From the NCBI RefSeq assembly GCF_011043525.1, contig NZ_JAAKGO010000007.1, positions 213,875-277,874 of the forward strand: a stretch of DNA of 64,000 bases. The letters run 5' to 3'. The DNA comes from Sphingobacterium sp. SGG-5. GTDB taxonomy: Bacteria > Bacteroidota > Bacteroidia > Sphingobacteriales > Sphingobacteriaceae. Shown here in pieces: positions 35,228 through 43,366 of the stretch. Position numbers and translations under genes: made by a program. Position 1 is the stretch's first letter; every line of letters starts with the position of its first letter. The notes below the pieces were generated by a model. It was given only the letters and a program-made list of their open reading frames with translations. It was not told where the DNA came from and searched no databases.

Positions 35228-35701
35228 ATGGAGTGGCAAAAATACAATGGAGAATACCTGCGGTTATCTATCGCCGATGCTGTTGAAGCGGCAATCCTAC
35301 GAGAAAAGAAACAAGGAAATCTTCTTAAGGTTTTCATCGGAACAGATTCCCAGGTCAAACGTGGTGTTGTCGAATTCGCTACCGTCATCGTTTTTCTCCG
35401 ACAGCACAAAGGCGGTTTTATGTTTATCCACAAAGACCGCAAGAACCATAACATGAGTATTAAGGAACGCATGCTCCTCGAAGTACAAAAATCCATCGAT
35501 ACCGCCTATCAGCTCTGCCCTCTTCTGGAACAATATCATATTGACCTCGAAGTACATGCAGATATTAACACGAACCCCACATTTGAATCACATGTCGCGC
35601 TAAAAGATGCTATGGGATATATCTTAGGCATGGGGTTTTGTTTTAAAGCTAAGCCCGAGTCGTTTGCCAGCACAAATTGCGCCAACAAACTCGTACAATA
35701 A
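35228..35701 (+). CDS. YkuK/DUF458-family ribonuclease H-like protein
   Basis: 157 residues. The N-terminal VFIGTDSQVKRG motif carries the first acidic residue of an RNase H-like fold. A middle LEVHADINTNPTFESH block and the closing GFCFKAKPESFASTNCANKL match the YkuK family. No signal or membrane segment. The cellular role of the family is not established; a nuclease activity is inferred from the fold. It is followed 51 bases downstream by the NadR-like kinase gene. Confidence 0.85.
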   Translation: MEWQKYNGEYLRLSIADAVEAAILREKKQGNLLKVFIGTDSQVKRGVVEFATVIVFLRQHKGGFMFIHKDRKNHNMSIKERMLLEVQKSIDTAYQLCPLLEQYHIDLEVHADINTNPTFESHVALKDAMGYILGMGFCFKAKPESFASTNCANKLVQ

Positions 35702-35752
35702 AAGGGCTATTTTTCCTTTATCCCACAAAATTTTCAGTATTATTGTCCTGAT

Positions 35753-36301
35753 ATGTACAGTAGGGAAAACAGGAACGACTTGTTAAAAATAGCAGTAATA
35801 GGTCCCGAGTCGACAGGGAAATCGACAATGGCAACCTATTTGGCTGATAAATTCAATACCGTGTGCATACCGGAATACGCCCGCTATTATTGTCATAATC
35901 TTCACAACCAATATACTCTTCAGGACGAAATTAATATGTTCTATGGCCAGCTCGCTTTAGAAGATGCTTTGCTTCCCTTAGCACAAAATAATATTGTGAT
36001 CTGTGATGTGACAATAATGACGATCAAAATATGGTGCGATTACCTTTTTGGTGACACACCTCGAGAAGTACAACAAGAAATCCTCAATAGGAAATATGAT
36101 CTCTATCTGCTTATGGATATCGATCTGCCCTGGGAAGACGATCCGCTGCGGGATTTTCCCGAACAACGAGAATATTTTATGCAAGTGTGGAAGCAGGAGC
36201 TCCATGCCATCCAAGGACGCTATCAGATTATCTCTGGATTAGGAGAAGATCGATTAGAGCGTGGCTGGCATGCGGTAGATAACTTCATATTAGGAATTTA
36301 A
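35753..36301 (+). CDS. NadR-like AAA ATPase / nicotinamide riboside kinase-like protein
   Basis: 182 residues. The Walker A motif is GPESTGKST (residues 17-25), followed by CIPEYARYY and the Walker B-like NNIVICDVTIMTIKIW. The region YLLMDIDLPWEDDPLRD matches the lid of the NadR kinase domain. Only the kinase part is present, with no nucleotidyltransferase or repressor domain, so the most likely activity is phosphorylation of nicotinamide riboside in NAD salvage. The gene ends before a terminator shared with ahcY. Confidence 0.85.
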   Translation: MYSRENRNDLLKIAVIGPESTGKSTMATYLADKFNTVCIPEYARYYCHNLHNQYTLQDEINMFYGQLALEDALLPLAQNNIVICDVTIMTIKIWCDYLFGDTPREVQQEILNRKYDLYLLMDIDLPWEDDPLRDFPEQREYFMQVWKQELHAIQGRYQIISGLGEDRLERGWHAVDNFILGI

Positions 36302-36315
36302 ACAGCGAACATTAA

Positions 36316-36355
36316 AAAACGCCTTCCCTGTAGACCAGAAAAGACGTTTTATTAC
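36316..36355. terminator. Bidirectional terminator between the NadR-like gene and ahcY
   Basis: AAAACG.CTT (36316-36325) pairs with AAG.CGTTTT (36341-36350), with one mismatch and T-rich flanks. The genes are convergent. Confidence 0.65.
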
Positions 36356-36366
36356 TTTTAAATATT

Positions 36367-37683
36367 TTAATAACGGTAAGCCTCAGCCTTATAAGGCCCC
36401 TCTACGGTCACACCGATATAGGATGCCTGATCTTCCGTCAAAGTCTCCAACTCAACACCAATATGTGCTAAATGTAGACGGGCCACCTTTTCATCCAGAT
36501 GTTTCGGCAGCGTATATACTTTCTTTTCGTATTTATCCGTATTCGTCCAAAGTTCAATTTGTGCCAACGTTTGGTTTGTAAAGGAATTGGACATCACAAA
36601 AGATGGATGTCCGGTTGCACATCCCAAATTAACCAGCCGTCCTTCAGCCAATAGGATAATATCTTTACCATCAATGGTATACTTATCGACCTGCGCTTTA
36701 ATTTCAACTTTTGTATTGCCATAATTCGTATTTAGCCACGCTACGTCAATCTCATTATCAAAATGGCCAATATTACATACCACAGTTTTGTCCTTCATCG
36801 CTTTAAAATGCTCAGCACGAATGATATCTTTATTACCTGTCGTTGTGACGACAATATTAGCTTCCTTCACTGCATCAGCCATTCGCTTTACTTCAAAACC
36901 TTCCATTGCAGCCTGCAATGCACAAATGGGATCTATCTCCGTCACGATGACGCGAACGCCTGCGGAACGAAGTGATTCTGCTGACCCCTTCCCCACATCA
37001 CCATAACCGGCGACTACAGCGACCTTACCCGCCAACATAAGATCGGTAGCTCTACGAATAGCATCGACCAACGACTCACGACATCCATATTTATTATCAA
37101 ATTTGGACTTCGTCACCGAATCGTTGACATTGATAGCAGGCAAATGCAATGTTCCTTTTTTATACCGCTCGTACAGACGGTGGACACCCGTTGTTGTCTC
37201 TTCGGAAAGTCCCCGGATACCAGAAATCAATTCCGGAAATTGATCAAATACCATATTGGTCAAATCTCCACCGTCATCCAGTATCATATTTAAAGGCTCA
37301 CGTTCTTCGCCAAAAAAGAGTGTTTGCTCAATACACCAATTGAATTCTTCTTCTGTCATGCCTTTCCATGCGTAAACCGGTATTCCTGCTGCTGCAATAG
37401 CTGCCGCAGCGTGGTCCTGCGTAGAAAAAATATTACAGGAAGACCAGGACACGTCAGCACCAAGCTCTACTAGTGTTTCGATCAAAACGGCAGTTTGGAT
37501 CGTCATGTGCAGACACCCCGCGATACGCGCTCCCTGCAGCGGCTTTGAAGCACCAAACTCTTTTCGCAGGCTCATTAATCCCGGCATCTCTGCCTCTGCT
37601 AATTCTATTTCTTTACGTCCCCACTCTGCCAAAGAAATATCTTTTACTTTGTAGGGTACGTACGTGGTTTCTAATGATGACAT
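36367..37683 (-). CDS. ahcY: Adenosylhomocysteinase
   Basis: 438 residues. The NAD-binding Rossmann motif reads [14 protein letters not shown], the catalytic region [20 protein letters not shown], and the C-terminus [21 protein letters not shown] with the terminal Lys/Tyr that caps the cofactor of the neighbouring subunit. It splits S-adenosylhomocysteine into adenosine and homocysteine and keeps methylation going. A TAATTTTG box lies 23 bases upstream. No SAH riboswitch fold was recognised in the 206-base divergent region. Confidence 0.97.
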   Translation of the reverse strand: MSSLETTYVPYKVKDISLAEWGRKEIELAEAEMPGLMSLRKEFGASKPLQGARIAGCLHMTIQTAVLIETLVELGADVSWSSCNIFSTQDHAAAAIAAAGIPVYAWKGMTEEEFNWCIEQTLFFGEEREPLNMILDDGGDLTNMVFDQFPELISGIRGLSEETTTGVHRLYERYKKGTLHLPAINVNDSVTKSKFDNKYGCRESLVDAIRRATDLMLAGKVAVVAGYGDVGKGSAESLRSAGVRVIVTEIDPICALQAAMEGFEVKRMADAVKEANIVVTTTGNKDIIRAEHFKAMKDKTVVCNIGHFDNEIDVAWLNTNYGNTKVEIKAQVDKYTIDGKDIILLAEGRLVNLGCATGHPSFVMSNSFTNQTLAQIELWTNTDKYEKKVYTLPKHLDEKVARLHLAHIGVELETLTEDQASYIGVTVEGPYKAEAYRY

Positions 37684-37706
37684 AATTCTTTCTATTTTTT
37701 AAACCA

Positions 37707-37714
37707 CAAAATTA
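37707..37714 (-). promoter_or_regulatory. -7 promoter element of ahcY
   Basis: The minus strand reads TAATTTTG, matching TAnnTTTG. Confidence 0.5.
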
Positions 37715-37789
37715 CTTGAAAGCCAAGTCAATTCAAAACATTCGATCTGCTTTCTGTATTAAAAGTGACATTATCTTGAGGATAACATC

Positions 37790-37820
37790 TTGATGAAAGA
37801 ACCTAAATCCCCTATCTTTG
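37790..37820 (+). promoter_or_regulatory. Promoter of the bacilliredoxin gene
   Basis: TTG at 37790-37792 and TATCTTTG at 37813-37820 with a 20-base spacer match the Bacteroidota consensus; the leader before the ATG at 37890 is about 60 bases. Confidence 0.65.
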
Positions 37821-37889
37821 TCCTATTCCTCAAAGAGAGAGAATGACTATTTTTTACTTTTGAATTTTAACTTTTTAATTTAAAGAGAG

Positions 37890-38300
37890 ATGTATCCAGA
37901 ATATTTAGTAGCACCGATGCGTCAAGAGTTAGTTGATGCGGGCTTCCAAGAATTAAAGACTCCGGAAGAAGTAGATTCTGCAATTCCTTCTGAAGGAACT
38001 GTATTTGTTGTTGTAAATTCTGTATGTGGATGTGCTGCTGCAAATGCCCGTCCCGCTGCTAAAGCGGCCGTTAACAACGAAAAACATCCGAGTAAATTGG
38101 TTACGGTTTTTGCAGGAATGGAAAAAGATGCCGTAGAGAAAGCACGTCAATATATGTTGCCGTATCCACCGTCTTCACCAGCAATGGCACTTTTCAAAGA
38201 TGGTAAGCTTGTACATATGATTGAAAGACACATGATCGAAGGGAGGCCTGCACAGATGATTGCGGACAACCTTGTAGCTGCTTTTGATGAGTATTGCTAA
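37890..38300 (+). CDS. BrxA/BrxB-family bacilliredoxin
   Basis: 136 residues. The redox motif is Cys46-Gly-Cys48 in VNSVCGCAAANARPA, the CGC form of this family. The C-terminal SPAMALFKDGKLVHMIERHMIEGR stretch is also typical. Family members remove bacillithiol from proteins in Firmicutes and in some Bacteroidota; whether this organism makes bacillithiol cannot be judged here. It is a single-gene unit with its own promoter and terminator. Confidence 0.93.
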   Translation: MYPEYLVAPMRQELVDAGFQELKTPEEVDSAIPSEGTVFVVVNSVCGCAAANARPAAKAAVNNEKHPSKLVTVFAGMEKDAVEKARQYMLPYPPSSPAMALFKDGKLVHMIERHMIEGRPAQMIADNLVAAFDEYC

Positions 38301-38332
38301 CGATATTATATTTTGATTTTTTGAATAATAAT

Positions 38333-38360
38333 TAAAAAGCACCATTATAGGTGCTTTTTA
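38333..38360. terminator. Bidirectional terminator between bacilliredoxin and DUF1501 genes
   Basis: Perfect 11-bp stem TAAAAAGCACC / GGTGCTTTTTA around the loop ATTATA. It provides T-runs on both strands between convergent genes. Confidence 0.9.
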
Positions 38361-38363
38361 AAT

Positions 38364-39632
38364 TTATCCTTTCATCACTCCTATCCCCTTGCCGTCCCAA
38401 TCGGGGAAAAGCATCTTGTTATCTTTTAGTTTTAGATGTGATGTGGCTACTTCAGAGAAGACAGCTCGAAAATCCGTGGTTACGCGCAAATCGCGACCAT
38501 CTTCCAGATTTTCTTTGGCCAACATATCAACAGCACCATGAACCTTACCACCATCTACGTGATTACCTAATATAAAGTTACACGATGCACGCCCGTGATC
38601 CGTTCCATTCGTCCCGTTTTGATGTACTGTTCGTCCAAATTCTGTCATTGTCATGACCAAGACATCGTCCTGATAAGCTTCAATATCATTCCAAAAGGCC
38701 ATGATAGATTTAGACAGGTCTCCAACATTCCGTGCAAAAATACCAGTATCCTTTCCTTGATTGAAATGTGTATCCCAACCATTAGATTCCGTAAATGCCA
38801 CCTCCAATCCAACATCCATTTTAACAAGTTGCGCAATCTGCTTTAATGAATTACCCAAACTACTATTCGGATAAACAGCATTATTGGCGGGTTTATAATT
38901 CTTAACCAGATTACGCTGTAGCATCTTCATCGCTTCAAAGCTTTCCTTTCCGGTATCTCGTAAAAGATCATTCTTCGTCTTATCATATAGATCCTCAAAA
39001 GTCTTTGCATTTTGATTCAATATCTCTCCCCGACCCTGAATTTTAAAATTCTTTAAATCATTGATAGCTAATGCAGCTTGATCTCCGTATAACGATCTTG
39101 GCAAGGAAGGTGTCAAGCTTACAGCCGAAAAAGGAGTAGTTACATTATCATGTCCCAACAAACCAACAGCACGGTTTAACCAACCGCTGGTTGTATTTTT
39201 CCGGAAAGGAGTTCCCGATTCCATATAATCCTGTGCATCGAAATGCGATCGTGTCGTATTGGGAGACCCAATGCCATGCACTATAGCCAGCCGTTTTTCA
39301 CGAAATACAGTTTCAAAAGCTTTCATACCGGGATGCAATCCAAAGCGTCCATCCAGATCGATTAAATTATTCCCCGAACCACTTTTAGCGGCATCCATAA
39401 ATAATGTGGGTCTCGCCTCCCTGAAATAAGGATCTTCAAAAGGACTTACCGCCATTAAACCATCCATAGCACCTCGTTGAAAAATGCAAACAATGACTTT
39501 TCTTTTACTATATAAAGGATTGTTTTTTTCACGTGCTACGGCTTCTGCTACAAAAGCAGGTATGCCACCTATCAAGCCTATTCCAAACAGACCTAATCCT
39601 GATGATTTTAAAAATGCTCTACGTGTATACAT
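38364..39632 (-). CDS. DUF1501-domain protein with Tat signal
   Basis: 422 residues. A twin-arginine signal (TRRAFLKSSGLGLFGIGLIGG) directs export of the folded protein. The family motifs follow: VCIFQRGAMDGLMAVSPF, FGLHPGMKAF, VHGIGSPNTTRSHFDAQDYME, and MTEFGRTVHQNGTNGTDHGRA near the C-terminus. The fold is related to alkaline phosphatase/sulfatase-like enzymes, but activity is unproven. It starts 3 bases after the DUF1800 stop, so the two are co-transcribed, as in many bacteria. Confidence 0.92.
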   Translation of the reverse strand: MYTRRAFLKSSGLGLFGIGLIGGIPAFVAEAVAREKNNPLYSKRKVIVCIFQRGAMDGLMAVSPFEDPYFREARPTLFMDAAKSGSGNNLIDLDGRFGLHPGMKAFETVFREKRLAIVHGIGSPNTTRSHFDAQDYMESGTPFRKNTTSGWLNRAVGLLGHDNVTTPFSAVSLTPSLPRSLYGDQAALAINDLKNFKIQGRGEILNQNAKTFEDLYDKTKNDLLRDTGKESFEAMKMLQRNLVKNYKPANNAVYPNSSLGNSLKQIAQLVKMDVGLEVAFTESNGWDTHFNQGKDTGIFARNVGDLSKSIMAFWNDIEAYQDDVLVMTMTEFGRTVHQNGTNGTDHGRASCNFILGNHVDGGKVHGAVDMLAKENLEDGRDLRVTTDFRAVFSEVATSHLKLKDNKMLFPDWDGKGIGVMKG

Positions 39633-39635
39633 GAC

Positions 39636-41405
39636 TTAACGTCTTTGAAATTCTGGAGAACCGATAATCAAGCCGACCACCTGCGCCAGCATCGCATTAT
39701 TCGACTTCTTTCCTTTGGCCATAAGATTTTCTTTCTTGTCGGTTTTCTCATAAAAAGTACCTCCTGACGATTTTTCTATCTTTTGTCGCAAATTCTGTGC
39801 AGTTAAAAGAGGAGATAACCGGGATTTTAACACCGCGATATCTGTTGAAGGCAACAAGAGACGTGCAAATACTTCCAGGGCCTCTTCCGCACTTTCAGGC
39901 TCCCGATGATTGGTCAACTCCAACAAATCAATATCTACACCCGATGCGTTATTGGATATAGAAGCTAAGCCAAAATTCATCCGATTCAATAAAGAGCCGG
40001 TATTAATCCAATAGCTCGACTGATCAGGAAAACCTGTGGGTGCTACATAATAATATTTTTTTTCACCCATCCGGGTAACCCAGTTGACTAGACGGTTCGG
40101 ATTTTCGATCTGTCCATCTAACGCACGTACCGTACTAATTGCTAATTCAAAAGGTGTTTTCACCTTATCATACATATTTCTTTTGTCCCAAAACTCAGGC
40201 GAAGAGACCATGACAGTCAACACTTTTTTGATATCTCCCCCCGATTTCAGAAACGTATCGGCCATTTTGTTAACCAAAGCTTCATCCGGCTTATCATTGA
40301 CGAAACGAATAGCTATCTTTTTGCAGATAAAGCGGGCCGTTTGGGGTCTGCTGGACAAATACGAGATTAAGTCCGCTCCTTCATTATAGCCATCATTGTT
40401 AAACTGTTGTCCTAATACTACTTTTCGTCCTTTATCATGTCTGTTAGCGACGAATATAAAATCTCCATCCACGATGTTCTGATTTTTCATCTTATTATTC
40501 GTTGCCGTCATACTCTTAAGCATATTCGGATTTCCATATCCGTTCATTGGATAAACCGTCCAGCCCGTAAATATCCGGGCAGCTTCCGACACATCTTTCT
40601 GGGTATAACCTCCGTCCACGCCAAGCGTATGCAATTCCATCAACTCTCTCGCATAATTTTCGTTGATCCCCTTTTTATTTTTGGACTTTGGTCTCTCTAC
40701 TGTACTGGAGGCATTATCCAGATAAAACAACATAGCCGGCGATTTTGCCGTAGCCAATAAAAGACTTTCAAACTTACCTAATGCATAGGGGCGTATAACG
40801 TGGTTCTCGTAGGATGGAATATAGGGTGCAGACTGAGGCTTTGTAAAGGAAACATTAAAATGATTAAACCAGAAATCTGTCATAACTTCCTGTAGCTGAT
40901 TGGCAGAGAATGCCGCACGCAATACCTTTGTAGCTATAAATTTTCTAAACAGCTCCCCTTCTGGCCGGTAGCCTTTTTCTTCCATGTATTGCTTATAGGC
41001 CGCTTTATAAAATTTACTCCGGTTATCCACTGAATCTTTGGGGATAAATCCATCATTAATCATCATGCGACGTACACGCGGCCCCCTCGGATATTTTTGC
41101 ACAATGGATTGGTTATCCATCAACACATCCGCATAGGGTTCCAATAAGAGCTCCAATTTTTCGTCCGTTTGTTCAGCACGCAGCTGTTTGAAAAACCATT
41201 TTTCCAATCCTTCCTTCTGCACATCCCGCACATCATTACTGTTGTATCCATAAGTAAATCGACTCAACAGGTGAATAGCCGCCTGTTCTTTACTCAATCC
41301 ACTTTGTTTATAAGGGAAGCGTTCCGCTTTCTTTTGGCCGTAAGTAAAATACAGACTAAAGGTTGCCAATAAGAACATCCCTATCATTTTACCCTGCTTT
41401 TTCAT
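39636..41405 (-). CDS. DUF1800-domain exported protein
   Basis: 589 residues with a signal peptide (MIGMFLLATFSLYFTYGQ). Recognisable blocks are AAIHLLSRFTYG, MTDFWFNHFNV, ENYARELMELHTLGVDGGYTQKDV, ARIFTGWTVYP and the later FICKKIAIRFVNDKPDEAL. These define DUF1800, whose role is unknown although it is nearly always next to DUF1501. The pair probably acts together outside the cytoplasm. A divergent or upstream promoter was not identified in the 86 bases before the gene. Confidence 0.92.
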   Translation of the reverse strand: MKKQGKMIGMFLLATFSLYFTYGQKKAERFPYKQSGLSKEQAAIHLLSRFTYGYNSNDVRDVQKEGLEKWFFKQLRAEQTDEKLELLLEPYADVLMDNQSIVQKYPRGPRVRRMMINDGFIPKDSVDNRSKFYKAAYKQYMEEKGYRPEGELFRKFIATKVLRAAFSANQLQEVMTDFWFNHFNVSFTKPQSAPYIPSYENHVIRPYALGKFESLLLATAKSPAMLFYLDNASSTVERPKSKNKKGINENYARELMELHTLGVDGGYTQKDVSEAARIFTGWTVYPMNGYGNPNMLKSMTATNNKMKNQNIVDGDFIFVANRHDKGRKVVLGQQFNNDGYNEGADLISYLSSRPQTARFICKKIAIRFVNDKPDEALVNKMADTFLKSGGDIKKVLTVMVSSPEFWDKRNMYDKVKTPFELAISTVRALDGQIENPNRLVNWVTRMGEKKYYYVAPTGFPDQSSYWINTGSLLNRMNFGLASISNNASGVDIDLLELTNHREPESAEEALEVFARLLLPSTDIAVLKSRLSPLLTAQNLRQKIEKSSGGTFYEKTDKKENLMAKGKKSNNAMLAQVVGLIIGSPEFQRR

Positions 41406-41491
41406 AACTGTAATATTTTACGTGGACTGTGTACAAAAGTTTATAACAGCTATAAAATTAACGAAAAGTTTTATTAAAAAATACAAAATTT

Positions 41492-42112
41492 TTATTCCAT
41501 TATCAACTCATTTATTTGCTTCATAAATTTTTCCGAACCATAATTAGCAAAACCTGTATGGTGGTACCTGACAGTACCACCCTTATCCAGTACAACCGTC
41601 GTAGGCAACACGCCGGTGTAAATTTCGCTCGGAACCTTGCCTTTTGTCTGATATAAAGGTACTGTATACTTCTCTTTTTGGAGATAGCGATGTGCGATAG
41701 CCATGTCATTGTCTTCGTTGATCATTAAAAAGAAAATATCCGGATGATCCTTAAATTTACCGTACAACTTTTCAATCGATGGAAACTCCGCCCGGCACGG
41801 TGGGCACCAAGACGCCCAAAAATTGATAAACACGACCTTACCTCTTAGCGATACCGTATTTCGAATATTACCTTCGCTATCGACAAAATCAAAAGCCACG
41901 GTCGATAACCTGTCGGTTTTCAGATTGTTTGTTTCTATTTTTGCATTGAAAAACCCCGTATTCATAAGTTGACGGAGCGCCCATGACTTTGCATCCGGAC
42001 TGACCAATATTACGATGAGGGCAAGTCCAATGAGTATAGAAGTTCCGTTTTTCCGAAGGTATTGTCGAACTGTCGCTATTTTCCCTTTTGAGTTTTCTTT
42101 GTTGTTGTTCAT
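41492..42112 (-). CDS. TlpA-type membrane-anchored thioredoxin
   Basis: 206 residues. One N-terminal membrane helix (about residues 24-38) anchors a periplasmic thioredoxin fold with the active site Cys103-Pro-Pro-Cys106 in INFWASWCPPCRAEFP. The cis-proline segment GVLPTTVVLDKGG and the following YHHTGFANYG agree with TlpA/ResA reductases. It probably reduces disulfides in the periplasm. It lies 125 bases after the efflux adaptor gene on the same strand, so it may be the distal gene of that operon or an independent unit. Confidence 0.92.
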   Translation of the reverse strand: MNNNKENSKGKIATVRQYLRKNGTSILIGLALIVILVSPDAKSWALRQLMNTGFFNAKIETNNLKTDRLSTVAFDFVDSEGNIRNTVSLRGKVVFINFWASWCPPCRAEFPSIEKLYGKFKDHPDIFFLMINEDNDMAIAHRYLQKEKYTVPLYQTKGKVPSEIYTGVLPTTVVLDKGGTVRYHHTGFANYGSEKFMKQINELIME

Positions 42113-42118
42113 AACTTT

Positions 42119-42226
42119 TTATTTCTTCTGCTTCTTTTCATGAGTTTTTTTATCGTCTACCAATTTACGCAGAGCTTTTATAATCTGTGGTGGTTTCCTT
42201 GAGCTTTTGAATGGAGGGCATCTCAT
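42119..42226 (-). CDS. Possible 35-residue basic peptide (doubtful)
   Basis: An ATG at 42226 opens 35 codons ending at 42119, just before the tlpA-like gene. The product would be strongly basic (LRKLVDDKKTHEKKQKK at the end). It exactly fills the gap between the efflux adaptor and the thioredoxin gene, which is why it is mentioned; no homology or promoter supports it, and such a short frame may occur by chance. Confidence 0.2.
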   Translation of the reverse strand: MRCPPFKSSRKPPQIIKALRKLVDDKKTHEKKQKK

Positions 42227-42237
42227 AAATGCAAGGT

Positions 42238-43347
42238 TTATTTACTCACGATCACTGCTTTAATTTCCTCTGATGGTTTTAAAATAACGTTATCTTCCGG
42301 TGAGAGATTGCCAAATACTTCGGTTAAGGTATCTAGGCGTATACCCTCATTGACCGCTATCCGTTTTACTTCGCTATTATTCATCGTTAAAACATACGTT
42401 CCCGATTGAGTATTTAAGACAGACCTACTCTGTACCCAATGCGAGGGGCTTTTACGTTGTAATTTCAATTTAACCTGTGCGTAATCGCCGCCTTGCAATT
42501 CACCCCTCGGATTGTTCACATCAAACTCCAAGATAAGAGAGCGGTCCTGTTGGTCGAGCAAGCCCGATGTACGTGAAAGTGCGGCATCGAATGTCTTTCC
42601 GGGCTGTGAGCTGACCGTAAAAGTGGCTATCATATCCTCATTTACCGATGATGCGTGTTTTTCAGGCAGGGATAAGGTCAGACGCAGCTTATTGCCCTGT
42701 GCCATCGTAAACAAAAGCGTGTTGTTTCCCGTTCCCACCAATGCACCAACAGAAACATTCCTCTGCGTTATCACACCGTCAAACGGTGCCGTGATACGCA
42801 AATATTGCTGTAACTGTGAAGAGTGTGCCGTCCCTGCTTTGGAAGCGTCATAAGCCGATTTTGCACTTTCCATTGCACTTTTGGCTCTGTCCAATTCAAT
42901 GTCCGCAACTGCTCCCGTGGTTTTGGAAGCATCAACCAATCTGTCATAAGCCTGCTTGGCGTAGAGATAATCGTTATAAACCTTTTGTTCCGATGATTTG
43001 CTCGAAAGGTATTGCTGTTCCATTTCGGGAGCTTCCAATACTGCCAAGAGCTGTCCTTTGCGAACATGGTCGCCTCTATCCACGTACAATCGCTGTACAA
43101 ATCCACTCACCTTTGCATATACCGATAACTGCTCATAAGGTTTCAGTTCTGCCGGAACCGATATTTCGTATTCCGGATTGATGAACTGTACGGGAGCCGT
43201 CGGGTAACTAACCGATTTTACCTTTTCGGTCTGCAGCTGTTTTTTTTCGGTCGCTTTTTGCGAACAAGCCGAAAGGACCAATACCAACGAGGCTGCCATA
43301 GCCAATAGTGCTACTGATTTTTTATGTATTGAAATGTTGTGATACAT
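42238..43347 (-). CDS. RND efflux periplasmic adaptor lipoprotein (first efflux operon)
   Basis: 369 residues. A lipoprotein signal ends at Cys28 (LVLSAC). The lipoyl/biotinyl hairpin reads VYAKVSGFVQRLYVDRGDHVRKGQLLAVLEAPE, followed by an alpha-hairpin (KSSEQKVYNDYLYAKQAYDRL) and the barrel domain starting ITAPFDGVITQRNVSVGALV. It bridges the inner-membrane pump encoded 19 bases upstream and the TolC-type channel. Substrate unknown. Confidence 0.93.
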   Translation of the reverse strand: MYHNISIHKKSVALLAMAASLVLVLSACSQKATEKKQLQTEKVKSVSYPTAPVQFINPEYEISVPAELKPYEQLSVYAKVSGFVQRLYVDRGDHVRKGQLLAVLEAPEMEQQYLSSKSSEQKVYNDYLYAKQAYDRLVDASKTTGAVADIELDRAKSAMESAKSAYDASKAGTAHSSQLQQYLRITAPFDGVITQRNVSVGALVGTGNNTLLFTMAQGNKLRLTLSLPEKHASSVNEDMIATFTVSSQPGKTFDAALSRTSGLLDQQDRSLILEFDVNNPRGELQGGDYAQVKLKLQRKSPSHWVQSRSVLNTQSGTYVLTMNNSEVKRIAVNEGIRLDTLTEVFGNLSPEDNVILKPSEEIKAVIVSK

Positions 43348-43366
43348 TGTCTTATTGTTTTAATGT

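Noticed and set aside
37684..37889. Possible SAH or SAM riboswitch before ahcY
   Set aside because: The promoter box lies 23 bases from the start codon, which leaves no room for an aptamer in the leader.
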